A stretch of 64,000 nt of DNA from Melitaea cinxia. Lineage: Eukaryota; Arthropoda; Insecta; Lepidoptera; Nymphalidae. Numbering within the stretch: the stretch's first letter is position 1; every line of letters begins with the position of its first letter. Under the pieces are notes generated by a model. It was not told where the DNA came from and did no database searches. It saw only the letters and a list, made by a program, of their open reading frames with translations. This document shows, piece after piece, positions 41,001-53,000 of this stretch. Where the stretch lies: assembly GCF_905220565.1 (NCBI RefSeq), contig NC_059408.1:4712508-4776507 (forward strand), in the 5' to 3' direction. The translations under genes were made by a program, and so were the position numbers.

Positions 41001-44000
41001 GCAGAAGTACGTTGCCAGATCGTGAACGTGATCTATACACCTACAGATATACACCTACTGCTACTATTTACTTGCTACTACTACTATTTAGCTATTTGTT
41101 TATTGCAAATTATTTTGCAAAAAATGTTAGAAGAAAAACTCGAAACAATTGTAGGATATCGATTAGAAGTTTTGAAATTGACAACATTTTTTTTCCAATT
41201 TGACATTTTTTGAAGCCAGTACTTGAGTATAATGACTTCATTGTATTGCTTTGCAATATTTAAAATAAAATAAGCATATAAAATAAAAATAAGCTTATAC
41301 ACCAATAGAACCCCCCATTTGAAGGAACGCAGTCAGTAGTCGGACACCTTATGTATATATAAAGTACTCGAATTGTATATAAATATGCGTGAAGTACGGA
41401 TGAATGGACAAGTAACCAGTACACAAATCTCTTTTCAGTAGCTATTTAGTATGAATGATTACATCGAATGAATGATTGCGCACATACTAAATAGCTAAGG
41501 AAACATATTTGTGGACCTGGAATCTATCGATAACGTCCAGCGGCCAATCATAGATCAGTTTGCGCCAGATACGTTTCTGTTTGAGTAAAAGAAAAAAATC
41601 GTTAATGACTCGATTCACAATATGCTCGATATCGAACTCACGAGCAGTTTCAGGTCTCGAAGAAAAAAGGTATTGAACAAAAATACGGGATTTTTAGCGT
41701 AGCAAATCAAAATTATATTAAAAAAAACTACTAGCGTAGTAAAATAAATTTATACGATAGAAAAGGACGGCACATGTTCGATTTAGTCTTTGCTACACGA
41801 GTAACGTCACTTAAACAATTACAAAAAGAAAAACATGCAAATTTTTCCTGTGTGCCCGATTTCTGATTTTTTGTTTTAAATTTTGCAAGATTGTAGAGTC
41901 TACAGATTTTTTAAGTAAAATAGGTTAGATAAGTGCGTGGAATTACCTGGTGGTCGAAAATGAGGGAGTCTCCTCGGGGTCGCCAGCCGTGCAGATTCTC
42001 TTCACCGCGCACGTACGTGCCACTTGTGTCCAGCACGCGGCGCTGGCGACGTTGCACGCCTGAGCAAATTTATGACAAATTACAATTTGAATAAGGCTTT
42101 TGGAAAAAGATTGAAATAGGTTTTACTTGTTGATTTTAAAACTCAATTATTATCGAGATCTAAAATTTTGACTATCTTTTAATAACCAATCTAAATTGAA
42201 TCTCTCTGAACTCATAGGCATTAATAAGTCATGTGTCAAAGATATGCAAGTATCAGTCACACTCAAACAGCTCGTAGAGGCCGGTGAGGCGGTCGGACAC
42301 ACAGACACTACAGAGAGACGCGGGGCCAGTACCGGGCTCGAGCGCGCGGTGCAGGGCCAGCTCGTAGAGGCCGGTGAGGCGGTCGGACACACAGACACTA
42401 CAGAGAGACGCGGGGCCAGTACCGGGCTCGAGCGCGCGGTGCAGGGCCAGCTCGTAGAGGCCGGTGAGGCGGTCGGACACACAGACACTACAGAGAGACG
42501 CAGGGCCAGTACCGGGCTCGAGCGCGCGGTGCAGGGCCAGCTCGTAGAGGCCGGTGAGGCGGTCGGACACACAGACACTACAGAGAGACGCGGGGCCAGT
42601 ACCGGGCTCGAGCGCGCGGTGCAGGGCCAGCTCGTAGAGGCCGGTGAGGCGGTCGGACACACAGACACTACAGAGAGACGCGGGGCCAGTACCGGGCTCG
42701 AGCGCGCGGTGCAGGGCCAGCTCGTAGAGGCCGGTGAGGCGGTCGGACACACAGACACTACAGAGAGACGCGGGCCAGTACCGGGCTCGAGCGCGCGGTG
42801 CAGGGCCAGCTCGTAGAGGCCGGTGAGGCGGTCGGACACACAGACACTACAGAGAGACGCGGGCCAGTACCGGGCTCGAGCGCGCGGTGCAGGGCCAGCT
42901 CGTAGAGGCCGGTGAGGCGGTCGGACACACAGACACTACAGAGAGACGCGGGCCAGTACCGGGCTCGAGCGCGCGGTGCAGGGCCAGCTCGTAGAGGCCG
43001 GTGAGGCGGTCGGACACACAGACACTACAGAGAGACGCGGGCCAGTACCGGGCTCGAGCGCGCGGTGCAGGGCCAGCTCGTAGAGGCCGGTGAGGCGGTC
43101 GGACACACAGACACTACAGAGAGACGCGGGCCAGTACCGGGCTCGAGCGCGCGGTGCAGGGCCAGCTCGTAGAGGCCGGTGAGGCGGTCGGACACACAGA
43201 CACTACAGAGAGACGCGGGCCAGTACCGGGCTCGAGCGCGCGGTGCAGGGCCAGCTCGTAGAGGCCGGTGAGGCGGTCGGACACACAGACACTACAGAGA
43301 GACGCGGGCCAGTACCGGGCTCGAGCGCGCGGTGCAGGGCCAGCTCGTAGAGGCCGGTGAGGCGGTCGGACACACAGACACTACAGAGAGACGCGGGCCA
43401 GTACCGGGCTCGAGCGCGCGGTGCAGGGCCAGCTCGTAGAGGCCGGTGAGGCGGTCGGACACACAGACACTACAGAGAGACGCGGGCCAGTACCGGGCTC
43501 GAGCGCGCGGTGCAGGGCCAGCTCGTAGAGGCCGGTGAGGCGGTCGGACACACAGACACTACAGAGAGACGCGGGCCAGTACCGGGCTCGAGCGCGCGGT
43601 GCAGGGCCAGCTCGTAGAGGCCGGTGAGGCGGTCGGACACACAGACACTACAGAGAGACGCGGGCCAGTACCGGGCTCGAGCGCGCGGTGCAGGGCCAGC
43701 TCGTAGAGGCCGGTGAGGCGGTCGGACACACAGACACTACAGAGAGACGCGGGCCAGTACCGGGCTCGAGCGCGCGGTGCAGGGCCAGCTCGTAGAGGCC
43801 GGTGAGGCGGTCGGACACACAGACACTACAGAGAGACGCGGGCCAGTACCGGGCTCGAGCGCGCGGTGCAGGGCCAGCTCGTAGAGGCCGGTGAGGCGGT
43901 CGGACACACAGACACTACAGAGAGACGCGGGCCAGTACCGGGCTCGAGCGCGCGGTGCAGGGCCAGCTCGTAGAGGCCGGTGAGGCGGTCGGACACACAG

Positions 44001-47000
44001 ACACTACAGAGAGACGCGGGCCAGTACCGGGCTCGAGCGCGCGGTGCAGGGCCAGCTCGTAGAGGCCGGTGAGGCGGTCGGACACACAGACACTACAGAG
44101 AGACGCGGGCCAGTACCGGGCTCGAGCGCGCGGTGCAGGGCCAGCTCGTAGAGGCCGGTGAGGCGGTCGGACACACAGACACTACAGAGAGACGCGGGCC
44201 AGTACCGGGCTCGAGCGCGCGGTGCAGGGCCAGCTCGTAGAGGCCGGTGAGGCGGTCGGACACACAGACACTACAGAGAGACGCGGGCCAGTACCGGGCT
44301 CGAGCGCGCGGTGCAGGGCCAGCTCGTAGAGGCCGGTGAGGCGGTCGGACACACAGACACTACAGAGAGACGCGGGCCAGTACCGGGCTCGAGCGCGCGG
44401 TGCAGGGCCAGCTCGTAGAGGCCGGTGAGGCGGTCGGACACACAGACACTACAGAGAGACGCGGGCCAGTACCGGGCTCGAGCGCGCGGTGCAGGGCCAG
44501 CTCGTAGAGGCCGGTGAGGCGGTCGGACACACAGACACTACAGAGAGACGCGGGCCAGTACCGGGCTCGAGCGCGCGGTGCAGGGCCAGCTCGTAGAGGC
44601 CGGTGAGGCGGTCGGCCCGCGCGGCGCGTCCCCCGAACAGCGCGCGGCGCAGCGAGCGGCCCGCGCCCGTGCGCGCCTCGCGGCCCACCACCACCGCCGA
44701 CAGGTCCTTCGTGATGATGGCTGGCCGCCCGCAGTTCTCCACCTGCCACAAACGCAAACTTGTGTAGACTTGAAGTGTGAAACCGAATCATACCAACGCA
44801 CAACTACAGGCACGCGCTCACAACACCCACACACACAAAAACATGCATACAAGTGCATACACATACACACATGCATTCAAGTACACATGCATACGCACAT
44901 ACGAACACACTCACACACATACTATACATACACACAAGGATATTGACTTGTGTGAGTAACAGATCGAATCACACAACAGTGAGACTTATATGAGACTTAT
45001 ATCTTGTAGATAAATCACCTCAAGATATGCGCTGAGAGTGATGTAAACGACTTCTCCGTTGGCGCTCACTCGATTCAGAAGCGGGGATCCATGCAAGCTG
45101 CTGTCCCATGCGGCTTCAAACCTGAGTACAACATTAATAACCAAATTTAGTAATATTTTATCCCAATTAGTTATTAATTTTTATTGAAGTAAGCAACAGC
45201 AGGAAAGATCTTACTCAAAATTTGAATCAGCCCGACTAGACAACTAATTCAACAAGAAGGTCACAGATTAATAATACATACTACTCTCGAGTAGTAATGG
45301 GTTCCTGTGGTGCATAAGGTAGCCAAAGCTCCGAGGGAAGGTAAAGGGTTAGGGTCGGCATTGCGTTTTCTATGCTCCTGGTGTTGCAGGCGTCATAGGC
45401 ACAAAGCAAATCATACAATTGTTTACACTTTCTTTGTATTAAAAAAACAGAAACAACAATAATACCTGAATACAGCTCGATCGTCAAACGAAGGTCGTTC
45501 ACCGGGGAACAGGCCGAGAGACAGAGCTCCGTCTTCGTCACCATCGTTTGCGTCTTCGTTAGCTTCAGGAGTATTTCGAATTCGTCCTGTGTTTAAAAAA
45601 TTTAGGATTACTAAAAATAGTAAACATATAAGCCAACAGACTCAAAATATTAGACAATCGATACAATCATAGAATATAAGAGTATGAGGCCAATTTAACA
45701 GAATTTAGATTGGCATTAAGTTATAGTTATTTATCCTAAAAGGAGGATGTTATTGACTGTTACTATTATAACTTATTACAGGTCTACGGTAAAGCTTTAG
45801 ATTAGGTAAAACCGAATTTCGGGACCGTGGGGGGAAGGGAGGGAGAGGGTGGGGAACGCTACCCCTGGTACCACTGTCACACCTCGGAACCCCATGGTTA
45901 TGGAGATATCCGTGGTTAAAGTTTTGAGGTTAGAAGAAGAATTTCGAAAGTTAGAGGAACGCTGCCCTCCCTCCGCGCCTCCGCGGCACAAAAAAAACAC
46001 TCTAGGGGTAGGACAGACCAAGACCACGTGGACAGTGGGGTGCTCCGATTCGGTTTTGGGTATTTTTCGAATTTCTAAACCTATATTCTAGCACGCAATG
46101 TTACTAATTTTATTAGAATATTATGTCTGACGCGTTATTTTGTTTAAAAGTGGCGATTTGTCACACAATGTAAACAGTACGAGCTCAAAGGTATTATAAT
46201 AGCTTTAAATTCTTCTTCTAACCTCAAAACTTTAACCATGGATATCTCCATAACCATGGGGTTTTGAGGTGTGACAGTGTTACCTTGTATAGATTCCCCT
46301 ACACCCTCCACGTTCCACACCCAAAAACCCCATAATTCGGTTTTTCTAATTCGGTTTTACCTAGTCTAGATCTTAGCCCAGGTCTATTGACCTGTATGAC
46401 AAATTAAATGAAAATTTGTCATTTCGATAGTGTTAGTTATATTCCGTTTTTTTGGAAGTCTTATTTGGTAAACACACCCCTGTCAATCGTAATTCACGTT
46501 TTTTCCGCATTTATCACTCTCTTTCATAACACTTTAGCTTACGGACACTTGTAAAACTCCATTTACTATTTATTTCACTAAAAACAAATATCAATCTATC
46601 ATTTTAAACACATAAAAATTAGTAAAATACGGATTTCGAGCGTACAGATAATTAATATTTTCAAAAATGACATTTTAATATCTTTTTTTATGACGCAAAT
46701 AGGGATGTATGTGGTCATAATATTTTTAGGGGTGAATGAGTAGAAGAGAATGAACGGCACGAGCGATAAAATGGGTCGTGTTTTTTACTTATATTTTAAA
46801 TTTTCACGAATCATAATTTGTTAGTAAGTTATAAAACAATGTTACCGTAAAACGATTTGTTATTATGTTTTAGATATTGTTTTTTTTTTCCATTTATTTA
46901 TGTTGAGCGTAAAATATGCTGACAAAATATTATAAATGTCAATATTTTATAGTAGTATTTATTGTAAAGGTTTTATTTTATATTATGAATACTTCTGAAT

Positions 47001-50000
47001 ATCAATTTCACTCTGAACATTTTTAACGCTATCCCATATAATATAAAAGTATAGCACATAGCATTGCTATAAAAGTTTATTGTAGTTCACAGGATAATTT
47101 GTGGGACTAAAGTATGAGACTTAGGATTATCCAATAAGAGCTACGTGAGCAACAGTATTATCAATCCTTTTGTTTACATGTTATAGAGAGTGTGCCGCCG
47201 GCGGAAGGCTTTATATTTATAGTGAATACAAATAATGTGACAATAATACTAATAGGGTCGACTTTTTTTCTAGACACAGGCGGCCCTATTTTGTTGTACA
47301 TTTTATTTCTGACGTCTTTTTTACCGACCATTTTACATAAACGAAATATAAATTTGATGCCTTTTATGCTCGAATGCTCGATTAAAATATATATACATAT
47401 ATATATATATCGTAATACTGTACCTCTACTAATTCTTAGCAAAAATATTCAATATATTATTAGGTTTTGAAATAATTTTAGCATATGTTAACGTTAAATA
47501 TTTGAACATAAAATGAATTTTATATTCGTCTATGGCTTATTAATATTGTTCATTAATTTGCTCTTTGTGTCAATTTACTATACTTACAATATTACTCTAT
47601 TGTCTGTGGTCGGAAGTACGCCATATTTGTTTACTATTTAGGACTATTCCAAAAAAATAGAATATACTACTTACCAACAACGAGCTCCCTGACGTCTGTC
47701 CACTGCAGGTCAGAAGATGGTTCGTGAAGAATGGTGATGCGAATGCGTCGCTGGATTCCTTGGTGCAGTAAGAACAGGCCTCTGCATGGTAGTTCATCGC
47801 TGTGTTCCACCACCTGCCCGAAACCAGATCAAATTTTTAAAAATATTTTATTATATTTTTTGTTGTCAAAATATTGTTGTGGTCTGGACGTTTGTGCTTT
47901 TGTGCTGTGTGTTTCGGGACCCCCAATACAAGTGAAACCGTTGAGTGTGAAGTATTGTATGACGGGTTACTCACCGCGGGAACGTATTCGCCGCTGGGCG
48001 CCAACTCGCAGATCTCGAACCAGACGAGCAGGTCGTGCTTAGAGTGCAGGTGCGAGGAGCAGCAGGGCGGGGCCACCGTGGGCGCCACCCACTTGGGGCT
48101 GCGCACGGGCGCCGAGATGGGCAGCGACGGCGGCAGCATGCGGCGCGGCGGGGCGCGCCCCACGGGCCCGTCCTGCTTGGCGTCCTGGGGAGGGCTGGCC
48201 GTCAGTTGGCTTGTTCGGAGGGTGAGACCACTCAGAGATGTTATCATTTCACAAGTATCATTCAAAATACAGTTTTTCCGAATTTTAAATACTCCAAAAT
48301 TGAGAATATCTTTTTAAAATTATTTTATATTATATATTATTTTCATTTATACTGGCATAACCTGTCGCTTAAACCGGACCTACTGCATCACGATCATATA
48401 AATCAATGTCGCATATTTAGGCATATAGCACTAGGTAACTGTCACAAATGGGGTGGAAGTATCTGTACTACTGAACAACAGGTGGCAAGTGAAAAGTAAT
48501 TTTTCGTTATCAAAAGTATGCTAATAGAATCCTGATTCTAAATTTGCTCGGTGCATTTGTCCAAGTTTTGCTAGACTTGAAACTCACATTACAATTTTTT
48601 TAAGTATTTTATATTACAACTGATTCAATATTTTTTTAAGGCAAAAAAGCAGTTTTATACTTTAAATCGAAAGGTAACATTTTCTTAACCATATTTCATC
48701 TTACCTTGTGCAATGGATGTTGCTGATAATGTCCAAAAACTTCGAAGACTATAGGTTGTGATTTTATATATTCAACGAATGATTTTGTCACTGGAACAGT
48801 AATCTGAAGAGAAAGAAACAATATTTACATATCCATTCTTTCAAATACTCAATCTTATTTAATTTTTATTAAATAATTTTTCATTATTAAAAGAAACATA
48901 CGTTCTGCACATGATAAAATCCAAGAGGCGTGTTCTTTCCGGTGTTCTTTACAGGCTCAGTCGAAAACGCGTCCTCATTTCTGTGCAAGAAACTAGAACA
49001 AAAAAGGACATTTTATAAATTAAATTATAAGAACAATTTCATCTCCAATTTATGTCAGGATAATGAATGAATACTAGATTGGAGTTCATTTTCGGTTTCC
49101 AAAAAAAGCCTGATCTTTGAGGAAGATCACAATGTGTCAAGAAAGGTTATATTCAGATGCATATAAAATAACCAAATGAATAAAGCGGTGCTTACTTAAA
49201 CTGGCAGAAAACATCCGCGTAGTCAGTAGAGACGCTGTGCGCCTGCAGCACAGTGACTCGGAATGTGAACTCGCGCCCGAGGGTCAGGTGTTCGGGAAGA
49301 TCCTCCTCTTTCAACTCTGAAGCCAACGAGCTATCACCCCGACCGCTATCTGCATCGCACTCTCCAACTGCGAGTTCTAATACATAAAATATGCTTTCAT
49401 AACTGACCTTAGCTTACCTACTGTCAAAATTTTTACATATTAAACGGTTTAATTTACCTTCAATCTTGATATTTGAATCTTGTTCGGGTCTGTCTTCGAT
49501 GTTAATAGCGTTGAGCACGTTGTTCTTTTCAACGCTAGATATCGTCTTGAGCCTGGACCTAGCCGGCACGATGTCGTCGTCAAACGAAATTTTAGCCGAT
49601 TGCTTAACACCAGCAGCGAATTCGGCATTATCTAAAAATTAAACAATTGCATCCTTATTTTCTAATCACGTGATATAATAAAACTTTATTCTTTGGGTGA
49701 CCTTTTGATTCCACTTGTCAAATTTTATATTATTCTTGTTTACATCAATTAGAAAAACAGCCTTTCTAAGGCAAAAATACCTAAACAAATTGAACGGACG
49801 ACTTCTGAGAAGTTTATATGAGTTACATTAAAAATAAATGAGAAACAATTTCTACAACTTCATTACATTAGTTTATCTACCAACTTGTGAAATAGGACGG
49901 CAAATAAAGCTTTAAAATTTCTTCTCAAAAGAGGAAAAGAGCTTTGTCCAGGGATAGCATATTTACTTTATCCTACGATCACATTATTATAGACTTTAAA

Positions 50001-53000
50001 CCAAGTTATATTATTTTCCAATTTCTGCTTACTTTTTTCGGCGTCGATGACTGCCTGTACAGCTACCCTCAGATAGCCTTTCACGTCTCCTTTCTCATTC
50101 ACTATGGCAACCTTGTGAATAAGTGGAACCGGGTACAGGAGATTCGACAAGTAAACAAAGCTCCTGTGGGACAAAGTTACACATTATAACACCTATCAAC
50201 AATTATAAAAAAAAAAGAAAAATATAGAAAAAGATGCAAATCATTCTAAATTATAAAACATGCAATCGAGTCGGCGCAGCGTTATTCATATTTACCAACT
50301 TTCATCGTTCTGTAAAAAGATTTCTATCTTTTAAGGTTAAAATATTACTTTGACTCATATTACATGCCAGTATTTATTAATGGTGAAAGTTTTCTAATGC
50401 CAGAAGTAAGAATAAAAGAAAAGAGAAGAGTAGACGTATAAAAATTTACTGAAACAACTCACCGTCCAACCAGACGGAACCACGGGAACCTATCGTAGAA
50501 CGGATCACCGCCGGTGACCGACTCGATGTTGTGATCGGGCGAGGTGGGCGATAGCTCCGCCTCGTTGTGATACATTTCGCGCATCAGCTCCAAGCGTTGC
50601 CTACAAATATACTTGATACCTTAGAAAATATGCTACTAATATCTAAATTTGGGTCATCCATAAATTAGGTCACACGGTATCACTTTTGCCATAAAGGGAA
50701 AATTGGGTCACATCAGGGCATATAAGGACATATTAGATTATCATAAATTATAAGAAATTTAATGAGCGGAGTATAAAATATGTTAATCATGCAAATTGTG
50801 ACGTAATTTATGTATTGGCCCTTTAATAATTCCCGAAGTACAACAGGCCTTACATACATTTTTGGCTCGAATAGCATAGCAACATGCAAAGCAAATAAGA
50901 AATATAAACACATTTACATCTATCAACGCTAATAATTGTAGGTGTGAAGACAAACACGACATTGATATATTATTAATTATGTAATAATAATAACAATACA
51001 ATTACAACATTTCAAATATTAACAAATATTCGTTAGAAAACGTATATGAATTTTTTCCTGTTATGATAATGTTGTGCAATTCGAGTAGTTTCTGGAATGT
51101 AGTGTGACACGCACATAAAACATCAAACGCAGAGAGTACATTCATGATAATATCTATAACACTTTTGTTCTCATTCAAGCCAGGCCTTACGCTGTTTGCC
51201 TCGACAACAATCGTACGTGGAAGCCTAAAAAGCCTTATATTATATTGGTACTAAAGCGTGACTTTTGAAAATGCCGAAATCTAAACATTTTTTCGTTCAC
51301 ATCAAAGGCAGAAACAAAACAGTATTGATTGCCTTTTGTTAATCAGGACTTTTTTTTAAGAAATAAAACTAAAGTCTAAACTACTTCAGCTCAAAATACG
51401 CGAATACAGATTTACATCGACCTTGAATTATCGCTGTCCAATTATGTCCCTTTAAGGGTTCCGTACCCAAACAATGAAAGTATTTCATATTTAATGGCAT
51501 TAATACCGCTGTCCGTCTGTATGTTAATTTTTCTCCTGAATTTTTAACCCTATACAAATAAAGGATTAAGACCAAATATGTTTTTTCCACATCTGTCAAA
51601 ATCTTTAGAATTGGTACATTGTACTGCTTCATAATTTGCTCAATCTACATTACATTTTAGTTGTAAACGTCAAACGCTAGTACGGAACCCCTCGTGCCCT
51701 ATACGGTCTCGCTGCTTTGTTTCTCCCGACAAACCTCGAGGGCAGTAGATTGGCGAGAGAAAGTCGCGTGTTGGTTGCACAGGCGGTGATAGTCCTCAGC
51801 GGTTCGGGGGCTGGGGCGGGCGGAGCGATGGCGGGCGGCGCTAGGGCGGGCGGGGCCTCATCCTCGCCGTATGCGTTCTCATTCATGTTGTAAATCTGCC
51901 TCATTAGCTCCAACCGGTGGCTACGGACAACACTACCGGTCTTACTAACCGCCCGCTACTACTGGTCTGTCCCTACCCGCTCGCCTATCCAGCCCTATTC
52001 GCTTGACACTACCAGCCTGGTCCTACTCGCTTGCCCTATTAGTATCGATAATGGAACGCTTTTTCAACTGACAACTTATGAACATAATTGTTTATCTATG
52101 GTATTACTTACCTATGGTAGCAGTCGACATACTATTTGGTTGTGTGTGTCATATATTTGATAAATATCGTTTCCATGTTTTCCCTATACGGTGTCAATGT
52201 AAATAATAATTTTGTATGTATTACGAAATGTAAGCTTGTTAAAATAAAAAATTATAAGCAGCAAAATAATAAGCTCTTACACATATGATACATATGCACA
52301 ATATAAACATGATTACTATTTCCCTAAAAGTGTACTTACACACCTACTCAAAATTATTATATAACTAAGTTTTAAATATTGGCTAAATGGGAAAGTTGAG
52401 GCTATGTATAAAATGAAAAAAATATATATAATAAATATAAAAATATAATGCTACAGCAAAATAATAATACAAAATAGTCTAATGAAATAATGGATCAACC
52501 CCATAAGAAAAGAAAACAAGGAAATGCAAATGAAAAAAAATAAAGTATTTTTAAAATGTTTGCTTTTATAATAATTAAATGTAAAATCAATATAAAAAAT
52601 GAAATGTAAATGTATTGTATTACAATCCAGTATAGTACAAATACTGAATCGGATTGTTTTTTTTTTTATTATTTTCTCTACACAGATCTAAAAAATGTCA
52701 TTCTGAAAGTATATTATAATACAAAATAATAAAAATTAACACTCACAAATCTAAATTAAAGTAATAACACTTCTATTATTTGCCTTTCTACATTTCGAAC
52801 CCCACAGTTTATAACATTCACAAAAAACGTACCACTAACAATCCACATAAGATATTCTAAATAGTACAAGTCAGAAAACCCATAACAATTTTAAAATACT
52901 ACCCTCTCTATCCATTCAATGGAAAATCCAAAAAATCTAATTTTAATATCGCTATTCCAGACGAATATCTTTAGAAAAATCTAGAAGCTTTTAAAACTCA

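Noticed and set aside
42150..44876. ORFs of 100-229 codons on both strands across array 4
   Set aside because: By-products of the 89/90-bp repeat; the real reading frame ends at the first donor (44562).
47161..47470. Two opposite ORFs of about 90 codons
   Set aside because: They cover an AT microsatellite, show no domain and lie within an unc-104 intron without splice support.
47874..48499. + strand ORFs opposite an unc-104 exon
   Set aside because: Antisense shadows of the GC-rich exon 47975-48184 and of a SINE tail.
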